From positions 372,001 through 436,000 of the forward strand of contig NZ_FMZV01000002.1 of assembly GCF_900101475.1 (NCBI RefSeq): a stretch of DNA of 64,000 bases. Direction: 5' to 3'. The notes under the pieces are model-generated. The model ran no database searches. It had not been told where the DNA came from and saw only the letters and a program-made list of their open reading frames with translations. Positions within the stretch are counted from its first letter, which is position 1. Each line of letters starts with the position of its first letter. Shown piece by piece: positions 28,543 to 36,620 of the stretch. A program made the position numbers and the translations under genes. The stretch is from Ruegeria marina. Lineage in GTDB: Bacteria > Pseudomonadota > Alphaproteobacteria > Rhodobacterales > Rhodobacteraceae.

Positions 28543-28734
28543 ATGACCCGCAACGAAGGCACTTTCGACCGTGCGGCCCGCATCATCCTTGGACTGGCGC
28601 TGCTTTCCCTGACCGTCGTTGGCCCGCAAACCATGTGGGGCCTGATCGGTATCGTACCGCTTTTGACCGGAATGGTCGGCATTTGCCCGCTCTACAGTAT
28701 TCTCGGCATCAACACCTGCCCGCTGAAGAAATGA
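28543..28734 (+). CDS. DUF2892 (YgaP-type) inner-membrane protein
   Basis: 63-residue protein with two membrane helices (about 13-28 and 31-52) and the family ending GICPLYSILGINTCP with C48 and C59. In YgaP this domain anchors a rhodanese and is linked to sulfur transfer; here it stands alone. ATG 28543 follows GAAAGGAAC at normal distance. A short inverted repeat, TTCCT-GAA-AGGAA, covers the ribosome site. The upstream Crp/Fnr gene with Cys residues suggests control by it. Confidence 0.85.
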   Translation: MTRNEGTFDRAARIILGLALLSLTVVGPQTMWGLIGIVPLLTGMVGICPLYSILGINTCPLKK

Positions 28735-28752
28735 CCTCTGGCGGCCGGGCCG

Positions 28753-29439
28753 TCAGTCGTGACGGATCCGGCCGCGAATGCGCGACCAGCCGCCGGGCAC
28801 CAGGAAGAACGACAGGACAAAGCCGGTGGCAAAGCCGACAAGATCGGCCACCCAGTCGAGCCCGCCACCGAACAGCAGCCCGAACAGGAGCTGCGCCCCC
28901 ATAAGAAAGGCGATCAGGCTGAAGGCGCGCGCCTGATTCTCGCCCACCCGCGACAGGTTGCGCCACAAAAGCCAGGTAAACGCCCCGATCAACCCGTAGA
29001 CAGGCGGGAACCCTCCGACCAGTGCCATCGGAGAACTGGTCAGCACGCCGTACCCCAGCGCCCCCACCGCGCCCGAGGCGACGAATACCACCAGCATGGC
29101 GAGGCTGCCAAAGCTTTCGGCCACCATCTTGCCCATCGCCAGCACGAAGACACAGACAAAGAGCGACTGGGTAAACGATACATTGACGAACGGATAGGTC
29201 ACGAACCGGATCACGTGTTCGACAGGCCAGCGTCCGGACTCCCACATCCATGCCAGGATATCAGGCGAAAACGCGTAAGACTGCATCGCCGCCAGCCGCC
29301 AGCCCACCGCCTGCGGCCCGCCGACAATCCCGCGCGCGCCAAACGAAAAGGCCAGTTCGATCCCCATGATGAACAGCACCAGCGCCACCACGACCGGCGG
29401 CAGGGGGTTCACGGGCGATGTATCGTTATCACTGCTCAT
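28753..29439 (-). CDS. Rhomboid-family membrane protein without catalytic residues (pseudo-rhomboid)
   Basis: 228-residue protein with six or seven helices and the rhomboid layout: FVTYPFVNVSFTQSLFV, then GKMVAESFGS, GGFPPVYGLIGAFTWLLWR and WVADLVGFATGF. Against E. coli GlpG, Ser201 aligns with F144, His254 with D199, and oxyanion residues His150 and Asn154 with Q91 and V95. It should therefore lack protease activity, like iRhom/Derlin-type pseudo-rhomboids that bind clients. Monocistronic, leftward, with a ribosome site AAAGG before ATG 29439. Confidence 0.8.
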   Translation of the reverse strand: MSSDNDTSPVNPLPPVVVALVLFIMGIELAFSFGARGIVGGPQAVGWRLAAMQSYAFSPDILAWMWESGRWPVEHVIRFVTYPFVNVSFTQSLFVCVFVLAMGKMVAESFGSLAMLVVFVASGAVGALGYGVLTSSPMALVGGFPPVYGLIGAFTWLLWRNLSRVGENQARAFSLIAFLMGAQLLFGLLFGGGLDWVADLVGFATGFVLSFFLVPGGWSRIRGRIRHD

Positions 29440-29524
29440 GGGCGGGCCTTTCCCGGCTGTTGACGTCCCTTTGCCTCATGGGTAAGCGACGGAGGCCGAA
29501 TTTTCCAGACGGGAGTTTCCCATC

Positions 29525-30553
29525 ATGACCGAAACCAAATTCACGCCGCGCGTGTTTTCCGGCATCCAGCCCTCGGGCGGGCTGACGCTGGGCAATTACC
29601 TGGGCGCGATCAAACGCTTCGTCGACATGCAGGGACCGAAGTTCGCAACCATCTACTGCATGGTCGACCTCCACGCCATTACCGTCTGGCAGGACCCCGC
29701 CGCGCTGAGACGCAACACGCGCGAGCTGTGCGCCGGGTTCATCGCCTCGGGCATCGACCCGGAACAGTCGATCCTGTTCAATCAGTCCCAGGTTCCCGAA
29801 CATGCGCAGCTGGGCTGGATCTTCAACTGCGTGGCGCGCATGGGCTGGATGCAGCGCATGACCCAGTGGAAAGACAAGGCCGGCAAGAACCAGCAGAACG
29901 CATCGCTGGGCCTGTTCGCCTATCCCTCTCTGATGGCCGCCGACATTCTGATCTACCACGCCACCCATGTCCCGGTGGGCGAGGACCAGAAACAGCACCT
30001 GGAACTGACCCGTGACATTGCGATCAAGTTCAACAACGATTTCGGTGTAGATTTCTTCCCCGTCACCGAACCGGTAATCGAAGGCGCCGCGACCCGAGTG
30101 ATGAGCCTGCGCGACGGCACCAAGAAGATGTCGAAATCCGACCCGTCCGACATGAGCCGGATCAACATGACCGATGATGCCGACGCGATCGCGCAGAAGA
30201 TCCGCAAGGCCAAGACCGACCCCGACGCCCTGCCCTCGGAGATCGAGGGGCTGGAAGGGCGTCCCGACGCCCGTAACCTGGTCAACATCTATGCCGCCCT
30301 TGCCGATCAGAGCGTCGAGCAGGTGCTGGCCGAGGTGGGCGGCAAGCAGTTCCGTGAATTCAAACCGATGCTGGCCGAACTGGCGGTTTCCAAGCTCTCG
30401 CCGATCTCCTCCGAGATGGCGCGCCTGATGAACGATCAGGCCGAAATCGACCGCATCCTGGCACGTGGCGCGGAACGCGCCCGCGTCATTGCCGAACCGA
30501 TCCTGCGCCAGACCTACGACATCGTGGGCATGGTCTCGTCCGCGCGGAACTGA
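29525..30553 (+). CDS. trpS: Tryptophanyl-tRNA synthetase
   Basis: Class I aminoacyl-tRNA synthetase charging tRNA-Trp. The HIGH-type motif appears as [13 protein letters not shown] and the KMSKS loop is intact in [11 protein letters not shown]. Other TrpRS landmarks are [23 protein letters not shown] and [17 protein letters not shown]. The 342-residue length is normal. ATG 29525 follows GACGGGAG. It is followed by a strong terminator and appears monocistronic. Confidence 0.98.
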   Translation: MTETKFTPRVFSGIQPSGGLTLGNYLGAIKRFVDMQGPKFATIYCMVDLHAITVWQDPAALRRNTRELCAGFIASGIDPEQSILFNQSQVPEHAQLGWIFNCVARMGWMQRMTQWKDKAGKNQQNASLGLFAYPSLMAADILIYHATHVPVGEDQKQHLELTRDIAIKFNNDFGVDFFPVTEPVIEGAATRVMSLRDGTKKMSKSDPSDMSRINMTDDADAIAQKIRKAKTDPDALPSEIEGLEGRPDARNLVNIYAALADQSVEQVLAEVGGKQFREFKPMLAELAVSKLSPISSEMARLMNDQAEIDRILARGAERARVIAEPILRQTYDIVGMVSSARN

Positions 30554-30559
30554 TGTGCG

Positions 30560-30586
30560 CCCGCGCAGGCGTTCTGCGCGGGTTTT
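30560..30586 (+). terminator. Intrinsic terminator of trpS
   Basis: CCCGCGCAG and CTGCGCGGG pair over nine bases with a five-base loop, directly followed by TTTT. It lies seven bases past the trpS stop. Confidence 0.88.
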
Positions 30587-30640
30587 CTACCTTTCACAAG
30601 GCGCGGATCCATCCGATATTCGGAAGAAAGGAGACGCGCC

Positions 30641-31126
30641 ATGACCTATACTGCCCCTGCCGGCACCTGTGTCGGCCACGTTCATCTGAAAGTATCCGAT
30701 CTAGACCGGTCGATCGCGTTCTATCGCGATGTGCTGGGGTTCGAGTTGCAACAGAAATTCGGCGACAGCGCTGCCTTTCTGGGCGCGGGCGGCTATCACC
30801 ATCATATCGGGCTGAACACCTGGCACAGCCGGGGCGGACCGCAACCCCACGCGCGGGCGACAGGTCTTTACCATTCGGCCTTCCTGTATCCCGACCGAAA
30901 GGCGCTGGGGACGGCCGTGCGCCGTGTGATCGAGGCCGGTGTGCCACTGGACGGCGCCGCCGACCATGGCGTCAGCGAGGCTGTGTATCTGAAGGACCCG
31001 GATGGAAACGGGGTGGAACTGTACCGTGATCGCCCGGTCGAGGACTGGCCCCGCCTGCCCGACGGAAGCCTCGCCATGGTGAGCGACCCGCTGGATCTGC
31101 GGGCACTGATCGCCGAAGCGGAATAG
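30641..31126 (+). CDS. VOC family (glyoxalase/extradiol dioxygenase fold) protein
   Basis: 161-residue vicinal-oxygen-chelate protein, similar to CatE-type dioxygenase halves. The first module gives VGHVHLKVSDLDRSIAFYRDVLGFELQQKFGDSAAFL; likely metal ligands are His in GHVHLKV, His in LYHSAFL and Glu in DPDGNGVELYRDRP. GAAAGGAG precedes the ATG. Neither substrate nor reaction can be told: ring cleavage, glyoxalase and resistance activities all occur in this fold. It stands alone between trpS and a convergent dehydrogenase. Confidence 0.85.
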   Translation: MTYTAPAGTCVGHVHLKVSDLDRSIAFYRDVLGFELQQKFGDSAAFLGAGGYHHHIGLNTWHSRGGPQPHARATGLYHSAFLYPDRKALGTAVRRVIEAGVPLDGAADHGVSEAVYLKDPDGNGVELYRDRPVEDWPRLPDGSLAMVSDPLDLRALIAEAE

Positions 31127-31134
31127 AAAGACCC

Positions 31135-31152
31135 CGGAAAGGGGCCTTTCCG
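31135..31152. terminator. Bidirectional hairpin between convergent genes
   Basis: CGGAAAGG and CCTTTCCG form a perfect eight-base-pair stem around two Gs. It sits between the VOC gene stop (31126) and the leftward dehydrogenase stop (31158) and could serve both; T-runs are short. Confidence 0.6.
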
Positions 31153-31157
31153 ATTGG

Positions 31158-32207
31158 TCAAGCCGCTTTCGAATGCAGGATTTCGTCGACGATGGCGTCG
31201 GCGACCTCTGCTGGGCTGACCGACAGTGTACGGGCGCGCGTCAGGATGCGGTCCATGGTCCGGTCAAGCGCTTTCAGCTTTTCCTCCACCCAGACCTCGC
31301 GCCCCGAAATGCGCAGAATCTCGGTCGCGACGTTGATGATGCCGCCGCCGTTTGCGACATAGTCGGGCGCATAGAGGATACCGCGCGCATGCAACCGCTT
31401 GCCGTCCTCGGGCGTGGCCAACTGGTTGTTCGCCCCGCCGGCCACGACGGCAACTTTCAACTGCGGAATGGTCTCGGAGTTCAGGATGGCGCCAATGGCG
31501 CAGGGGGCAAAGATGTCGGCTTGAACCCCATAGATCGTATCGGGCGCAACCGTGGCCGCGCCGAATTCCGCGGCAACACGGGCAACCTGTGCCTCGTCGA
31601 TATCGGTCACGATCAGCCTTGCCCCTGCCCGATGCAGGTAACCGCACAGATAGTGGCCAACATGGCCGAGGCCCTGGACCGCAACGGTGCGGCCAGACAG
31701 CTCCGCCGAGCCCAGCCGATGTTTTGAAGCGGTCCGGATCGCGTTGAAGATGCCCTTCGCGGTGATCGGCGACGGATCACCGCTGGCAAACTCCCCAACG
31801 GCCAGCCCGGCCACATAGGCCGTGCGCGTGCCGATCCGCGCCATGTCGGCGGGCGTCATACCCATGTCCTCGGCTGTCCAGTAGCGCCCCTCCAGAGCCT
31901 CGACAGCCATACCGAAGGCTTCGAGCAGTTCCGGCGTCTTGTCGGTGGCAGGGTTCCCGATGATCACCGCCTTGCCCCCGCCCAGCGCCAGATCGGCGGC
32001 TGCGTTCTTGTAGGTCATTCCGCGCGACAGGCGCAACGCATCAGTCAGCGCATCGGTTTCGTTCGCGTAGGGACGCATCCTGACGCCACCGGCAGCCGGA
32101 CCGCGCAGGGTCGAGTGAATGGCGATATACCCGACCAGCCCGCTGGCCTGGTCGACTATCCGCACGACCTCTTGGTGTTCGGGCGCATCGACAACGGTGA
32201 TCTGCAT
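31158..32207 (-). CDS. Leu/Glu/Phe/Val-type amino acid dehydrogenase
   Basis: NAD-dependent oxidative deaminase of the branched-chain/aromatic type, 349 residues. Catalytic lysines are K67 (MTYKNAAADLALGGGK) and K79; the NAD loop is VQGLGHVGHYL; APCAIGAILN and YAPDYVANGGGIINVA complete the pattern. ATG 32207 follows GGAGG by five bases. It diverges from an Lrp-family regulator and lies near a branched-chain aminotransferase, so leucine/valine catabolism is likely. Whether Leu, Val or Phe is preferred is open. Confidence 0.88.
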   Translation of the reverse strand: MQITVVDAPEHQEVVRIVDQASGLVGYIAIHSTLRGPAAGGVRMRPYANETDALTDALRLSRGMTYKNAAADLALGGGKAVIIGNPATDKTPELLEAFGMAVEALEGRYWTAEDMGMTPADMARIGTRTAYVAGLAVGEFASGDPSPITAKGIFNAIRTASKHRLGSAELSGRTVAVQGLGHVGHYLCGYLHRAGARLIVTDIDEAQVARVAAEFGAATVAPDTIYGVQADIFAPCAIGAILNSETIPQLKVAVVAGGANNQLATPEDGKRLHARGILYAPDYVANGGGIINVATEILRISGREVWVEEKLKALDRTMDRILTRARTLSVSPAEVADAIVDEILHSKAA

Positions 32208-32337
32208 GGAATCCTCCGAATTTCCTACATCCAAGGTGCCACAGATCCAACGCCGGTTTTCACTAATATTGCGCGGCCGAATGGTTCAGGTTAGAGAAAA
32301 TACACAATAATGCCACCCAGAATGGAGAATTCCTCCA
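32208..32337. promoter_or_regulatory. Divergent control region between the amino acid dehydrogenase and Lrp genes
   Basis: This 130-base gap must carry both promoters. An AT-rich stretch (CACTAATATTG) sits mid-gap. Just before the Lrp ATG, TGGAG and CTCCA form an inverted repeat around AATTC, and TGGAG contains the ribosome site. Lrp proteins usually bind between themselves and the gene they control. Confidence 0.5.
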
Positions 32338-32790
32338 ATGGATCAGATCGACCGCTGGATTGTTCGCGCCTTGCAAAAGGACGGCCGCATGACCGTGACC
32401 GAACTTGCAGACAAGGTCGGGCTGTCGCCCACCCCCTGTGCCCGGCGGTTGGAACGGTTGCAGCGGGACGGGGTGATTACGGGCTACAGCGCCACTGTGG
32501 ACCCCGCCAAGCTGGGCCTGTCGGTTTCGATCTTTGTCTCGGTTGAACTGGAAAAACAGGATCGCGCGGCTGTGGACGCCTTCGAACAGGCGATCCGCCG
32601 CTGCGAAGAAGTGATGGAGTGTTACCTGATGACAGGGTCGCGCGATATCCTGCTGCGTGTGGTCGCGGCTGATCTGACGGCTTTCGACGCGTTCCTCGAA
32701 AACCGGCTGATGAAAATCCCCGGCATCCGCAACCTGCGCTCCAACTTTGCCCTGCGCACCATGGTGCGGCGCGATACCCTGCCCGCATGA
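32338..32790 (+). CDS. Lrp/AsnC family transcriptional regulator
   Basis: 150-residue regulator. The helix-turn-helix is in the first 55 residues (DRWIVRALQKDGRMTVTELADKVGLSPTPCARRLERLQRDGVITGY), and the RAM ligand domain follows (VSVELEKQDRAAVDAFEQAIRRCEEVMECYLMTGSRDILLRVVA). It diverges from the amino acid dehydrogenase, the classical BkdR/Lrp arrangement where the regulator senses the amino acid substrate. Ligand unknown; branched-chain amino acids are the best guess. The aminotransferase 68 bases on may share control. Confidence 0.93.
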   Translation: MDQIDRWIVRALQKDGRMTVTELADKVGLSPTPCARRLERLQRDGVITGYSATVDPAKLGLSVSIFVSVELEKQDRAAVDAFEQAIRRCEEVMECYLMTGSRDILLRVVAADLTAFDAFLENRLMKIPGIRNLRSNFALRTMVRRDTLPA

Positions 32791-32858
32791 CGCGCCGAAC
32801 AGGTCTGGACCTATGACCCAACCGCGCCTAACTTGTCGCCAACCCGAGGGAGGCGACC

Positions 32859-33722
32859 ATGGCAACCGGCAAGAACATCCGCACCTATTTCGAAGGCTCC
32901 TGGCATGACGGAGACGTGCCGATCATGCGCGCGGCCGACCACGGCGCCTGGCTGGGGTCCGGCGTGTTCGACGGCGCGCGGTATTTCGACGGGATGGCAC
33001 CAGACCTGGCCGCACATTGCGCCCGCGTCAATCGCTCGGCCCAGGCGTTGATGGTTACGCCGACCGTCTCGACCGAAGAAATGGTCGAGATCGTGCACGA
33101 GGGCCTGAAAACCTATGGCAAGGACCAGGCCGTCTATATCCGGCCGATGTACTGGGGGATCGACGGCGATATCACCGCGATCGTACCCAACGCCGATACC
33201 ACCGGTTTCGCGATCTGCCTGGAAGAGATTCCAATGGCGCCCGCTACCGCATCGGCGACCCTGACCACGACCCGGTTCCGCCGGCCCGTGCTGGAGGACG
33301 CCGTGGTGAATGCCAAGGCAGGCTGTCTTTACCCCAACAATGCTCGCATGTTGCAAGAGGCCCGGTCCAAGGGCTTCTCGAATGCACTGGTCGCCGACGC
33401 CATGGGCAACGTGGCTGAAACGGCGACAGCAAACATCTTCATGGTCAGGGATGGCGAGGTTTTCACCCCCATCGCCAACGGCACCTTCCTGGCTGGCATC
33501 ACCCGCGCCCGTCACATGACAAACCTGCGGGCCGACGGGTACACCGTGCATGAAACGGTGCTGACATTTGCAGATTTCCACTCTGCCGACGAGGTGTTCA
33601 TGTCCGGCAACATGAACAAGGTAACGCCTGTCACCGCTCTGGACGACACGCAGTACCAGATTGGTCCTATCGCCCGCCGCGCGCGTGAGCTTTACTGGGA
33701 CTGGGCAGCTTCGGAGGCGTAA
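32859..33722 (+). CDS. ilvE: Branched-chain amino acid aminotransferase, class IV
   Basis: PLP fold-type IV transaminase of 287 residues interconverting Leu/Ile/Val and their 2-oxoacids. The PLP lysine is K153 in VVNAKAGCLYPNNARML; ANIFMVRDGEVFTP and GNMNKVTPVTALD complete the active site, and AADHGAWLGSGVFDGARYF is the N-terminal signature. AGGGAGG stands before the ATG. Next to an Lrp regulator and a branched-chain dehydrogenase. D-amino acid transaminase is the main alternative in this fold but the length and motifs favour IlvE. Confidence 0.88.
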   Translation: MATGKNIRTYFEGSWHDGDVPIMRAADHGAWLGSGVFDGARYFDGMAPDLAAHCARVNRSAQALMVTPTVSTEEMVEIVHEGLKTYGKDQAVYIRPMYWGIDGDITAIVPNADTTGFAICLEEIPMAPATASATLTTTRFRRPVLEDAVVNAKAGCLYPNNARMLQEARSKGFSNALVADAMGNVAETATANIFMVRDGEVFTPIANGTFLAGITRARHMTNLRADGYTVHETVLTFADFHSADEVFMSGNMNKVTPVTALDDTQYQIGPIARRARELYWDWAASEA

Positions 33723-33781
33723 ACCCCCGGTTGCCAGGCACAGCCTGCTCGGGCATGATCCGGCGAAAGAAAGGGAAACTC

Positions 33782-34237
33782 ATGCGCAAGTTTCTGGTGG
33801 TTCTCGATGACAGCCGCGAATGCCTGAACGCGATGCGGTTCGCGGCGATGCGTGCGGCCCATACCGGCGGCGGCGTGGCGATCCTTTCGGTCATCCCGCC
33901 GGACGAATTCAATCACTGGATCGGCGTAGGCGAGGTCATGCGCGAGGAGGCCCGTGAACGTATTCACGCGCATTTCGAGGTCTTTGCCAAATGGATGCGT
34001 GACAAGCAAGGCATCGAACCCGAACTGATCATCCGCGAAGGCGAACCGGTGCCCGAGATCATCGCGCATATTCAGGAAGACCCGGAAATAGGTGTGCTGG
34101 TACTGGGTGCCGGAACCGACAAGAAAGGCCCCGGCCCGCTGGTGTCGCAGATGAGCCGATCATCGGGCAGCCTGCCAATTCCGATCACCATCGTTCCGGG
34201 CGACCTGAGCAAGGAAAAGCTTGAAGCGATCACCTGA
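33782..34237 (+). CDS. Universal stress protein, UspA family
   Basis: 151-residue Usp domain: MRKFLVVLDDSRECLNAMRFAAMRAAHTGGGVAILSVIP at the N-terminus and a shortened nucleotide loop (VLVLGAGTDKKGPGPLVSQMSRSSGSLPIPITIVPG). ATG 33782 is preceded by AAAGGGAAA. It differs clearly from the Usp at 11.4 kb, so the two are not recent duplicates. It is 59 bases after ilvE and ten bases before the isomerase start, perhaps in the same transcript. Confidence 0.88.
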   Translation: MRKFLVVLDDSRECLNAMRFAAMRAAHTGGGVAILSVIPPDEFNHWIGVGEVMREEARERIHAHFEVFAKWMRDKQGIEPELIIREGEPVPEIIAHIQEDPEIGVLVLGAGTDKKGPGPLVSQMSRSSGSLPIPITIVPGDLSKEKLEAIT

Positions 34238-34247
34238 AGGCCGGAAG

Positions 34248-34841
34248 ATGGCCGGGACAATCCAATTCTGGTTCGAATTCGCATCGACATATTCCTACCT
34301 GTCGGCAATGCGGATCGAAGAGGCGGCGCACCGTCATGGTGTGAGCGTTCAATGGGAACCGTTCCTGCTGGGTCCGATCTTTGCCGCGCAAGGATGGACA
34401 AGTTCACCCTTCAACCTCTACGCCGCCAAAGGCCGCTACATGTGGCGCGACATGGAGCGTCTCTGCGCCTTGCGCGGCTTGCCCTTCTTTAGGCCAGATC
34501 CGTTTCCGCAAAACGGTCTGTCGGCCGCGCGCCTGGCACTGGTGGCCCGCAGGGCGGGCCGCATCGCACCCTTCACGCGGGCAGTCTTTTCGGCGCAGTT
34601 CGCAGACCGGGAAAACATCTCGGAGCCAAAGGTTCTCGCTGCGTGCTGGGACAGGGCTGGCTTGCCGTCCGACATGATGGATCAGGCCCGGCACGAAGAG
34701 ACCAAGGCAGAGTTGTTCGCCCAGGGAGAGCGGGCCGTGCATCTGGGGCTTTTCGGTGCACCCAGTTTCATCGTGCAGGACGAGTTGTTCTGGGGAGACG
34801 ACCGCCTGGACCAGGCGATTGCATGCGCCGCCTCACTTTAG
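34248..34841 (+). CDS. 2-hydroxychromene-2-carboxylate isomerase / DsbA-like (kappa GST) family
   Basis: 197-residue thioredoxin-fold protein. IQFWFEFASTYSYLSAMRIEEAA has Ser where DsbA has its first Cys, as in HCCA isomerases and kappa-class GSTs. GLFGAPSFIVQDELFWGDDRLD contains the cis-Pro and typical C-terminus. HCCA isomerase acts in naphthalene-type ring breakdown, but most bacterial homologues have unknown glutathione-dependent roles and no aromatic pathway genes are near. ATG 34248 is preferred; a TTG at 34221 is possible. Confidence 0.8.
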   Translation: MAGTIQFWFEFASTYSYLSAMRIEEAAHRHGVSVQWEPFLLGPIFAAQGWTSSPFNLYAAKGRYMWRDMERLCALRGLPFFRPDPFPQNGLSAARLALVARRAGRIAPFTRAVFSAQFADRENISEPKVLAACWDRAGLPSDMMDQARHEETKAELFAQGERAVHLGLFGAPSFIVQDELFWGDDRLDQAIACAASL

Positions 34842-34911
34842 AACAGTTCCAAAGATTGACATCAGCCGGGTCACGCCTCATATCTGACCAGAGCGATAAG
34901 GAATTCCGACC

Positions 34912-35475
34912 ATGTTCATCCAGACTGAATCCACACCCAATCCGGCGACGCTGAAGTTCCTGCCCGGACAGACCGTTCTGGACGCGGGAACGGCTGATTT
35001 TCCTTCGGCCGAAGCGGCAGAGAAATCGCCCCTGGCTGCGCGTATCTTCGCGGTAGACGGGGTGACCGGCGTGTTTTTCGGCAACGATTTCGTGACCGTC
35101 ACCAAGTCCGATGCCGTTGCCTGGGACCATATCAAACCGGCAATCCTGGGCGCGGTGATGGAGCATTACCAGTCCGGCCAGCCGGTGATGGGCGCGGATG
35201 CGCAAACGGCCTCGGGCCATGCCGATCACAGCGGCGAAGATTCGGAAATCGTGAACCAGATCAAGGCGCTGCTGGATAGCCGCGTGCGTCCGGCCGTTGC
35301 CCAGGACGGCGGCGACATTACGTTCCACGGCTTCGACAGGGGCGTGGTCTATCTGCACATGCAGGGTGCTTGCGCCGGTTGCCCTTCGTCCACGCTCACC
35401 CTCAAGATGGGGATCGAGAATTTGCTGCGCCACTACATCCCCGAAGTGACCGAGGTGCGTCCCGTTGCCGTCTGA
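34912..35475 (+). CDS. NfuA/NifU-type iron-sulfur cluster carrier
   Basis: 187-residue scaffold with an N-terminal Nfu_N domain (MFIQTESTPNPATLKFLPGQ) and a C-terminal NifU domain bearing the cluster-ligating C154-x-x-C157 in GACAGCPSST. It delivers 4Fe-4S clusters to target proteins; SdhB in this window is the kind of client it could serve, though no link is shown. The stop overlaps the tsaB start by eleven bases. This nfu-tsaB-rimI order points to one transcript. Confidence 0.93.
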   Translation: MFIQTESTPNPATLKFLPGQTVLDAGTADFPSAEAAEKSPLAARIFAVDGVTGVFFGNDFVTVTKSDAVAWDHIKPAILGAVMEHYQSGQPVMGADAQTASGHADHSGEDSEIVNQIKALLDSRVRPAVAQDGGDITFHGFDRGVVYLHMQGACAGCPSSTLTLKMGIENLLRHYIPEVTEVRPVAV

Positions 35476-36055
35476 CCCGGTCGTTCTGGCTTTTGACACA
35501 TCGGCCGCGCATTGCGCGGCCGCTTTGCTGGTGGGCGACCGCATCGTTGCCGCCCGCGCCGAAGACATGGGGCGCGGTCAGGCCGAACGTCTAATCCCTT
35601 TGCTCGAGGAGGTTCTGCAAGAGGCCGGAAAAACCTGGCGTGATCTGACGGCGATCGGCGTGGGCGTCGGTCCGGGCAATTTCACCGGCATCCGGATCTC
35701 GGTTGCCGCAGCACGCGGCCTTGCCTTGGCCCTCGGCATTCCCGCCGTGGGCGTCGATGGATTCGACGCACGCGAACCAGACACGGCCCCCGGCCATCTT
35801 CCGGCGATCCCGGCCCCACGAGATCAGGTCTACATTCGGCCCGCCGGAGGTGAGGCAATGCTGGTGAGCCGAGACGAAACTGCCTCTCTCGGGCCGCTGC
35901 AAACCGAGTTTTCGCCGTGCGCGCTGGCCGAAGCGATTGCCGTGCTCGCCGCCGAGCGGGCCGCGGAAACCTCAGCCCCTCCGGCGCCGCTTTATGTCAG
36001 GCCGGCCGACGCGGCCCCGTCGCGCGACGTCGCCCCGGCGCTTCTCGACCCATGA
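35465..36055 (+). CDS. tsaB: tRNA t6A37 synthesis protein TsaB
   Basis: Actin-fold partner of TsaD needed for N6-threonylcarbamoyladenosine at position 37 of ANN-reading tRNAs. The 196 residues begin VVLAFDTSAAHCAAALL and contain GVGVGPGNFTGIRISVAAARGLAL, the TsaB signature. The start is TTG 35465, inside the end of the Nfu gene. Its stop overlaps the rimI start (ATGA). TsaB and RimI are often adjacent in bacteria, which supports both calls. Confidence 0.94.
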   Translation: MPSDPVVLAFDTSAAHCAAALLVGDRIVAARAEDMGRGQAERLIPLLEEVLQEAGKTWRDLTAIGVGVGPGNFTGIRISVAAARGLALALGIPAVGVDGFDAREPDTAPGHLPAIPAPRDQVYIRPAGGEAMLVSRDETASLGPLQTEFSPCALAEAIAVLAAERAAETSAPPAPLYVRPADAAPSRDVAPALLDP

Positions 36056-36465
36056 CCCCCAAAGAGATGGCCCGGACCCATGCCTTGGCCTTTTCCGAAA
36101 CCCGCGCATGGACGGAAACGGAATTTGCCGACCTGCTGGCCGGCGAGTTCGTTCATGCCATCGGCTCCGTTGACTGTTTTGCAGTGTTCCAGGTTATTGG
36201 CGACGAAGCCGAATTGCTGACGATCGCCACCGATCCGGCGCAACGCCGCCGCGGCCTCGCCCGCGCCTGCATGAACAATTGGCAAACCGAAGCCTTTCGA
36301 AGAGGTGCACGCCGGGGACTGCTCGATGTTGCCGCCGACAATTCGGCAGCCATCGCGCTCTATGCCGGTTGTGGCTACGTGCCCTGTGGCCTGCGCAAAG
36401 CCTATTATCAGCGCGCGGACGGGAAAAAGGTGAATGCGATCCTCATGGAACGCCCCTTGCCCTGA
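36052..36465 (+). CDS. rimI: Ribosomal protein S18 alanine N-acetyltransferase RimI-like
   Basis: GNAT acetyltransferase of 137 residues. The acetyl-CoA loop is ATDPAQRRRGLARACMNN (Q/R-x-x-G-x-A form), followed by LLDVAADNSAAIALYAGCGYVPCGLRKAYY, which is typical of RimI. It overlaps tsaB by four bases. RimI acetylates the N-terminal Ala of S18; the substrate here is assumed from family and context. A six-base-pair hairpin (CTTGCC/GGCAAG) surrounds the stop codon. Confidence 0.88.
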   Translation: MTPKEMARTHALAFSETRAWTETEFADLLAGEFVHAIGSVDCFAVFQVIGDEAELLTIATDPAQRRRGLARACMNNWQTEAFRRGARRGLLDVAADNSAAIALYAGCGYVPCGLRKAYYQRADGKKVNAILMERPLP

Positions 36466-36504
36466 CGGCAAGTAAGAATTGCGGACCAGGCGGTCAAAAA
36501 GCGG

Positions 36505-36534
36505 TTGACCGGCGGCCGGGCAAGCGGCCTTAAT
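36505..36534 (+). promoter_or_regulatory. Candidate sigma-70 promoter of the BMP transporter gene
   Basis: TTGACC at 36505-36510 and CTTAAT at 36529-36534 are 18 bases apart, a fair housekeeping promoter match. It would give a leader of about 80 bases before the ATG at 36621. The rest of the 36466-36620 gap holds nothing else I recognise. Confidence 0.45.
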
Positions 36535-36620
36535 CATCGCCATCACAGCAGTTCTGCTCGCTATGAGCGGGGTGTCCGGATTTGTCCACCGCCCCGGAAA
36601 ATAACCAACGGGAGTACATT

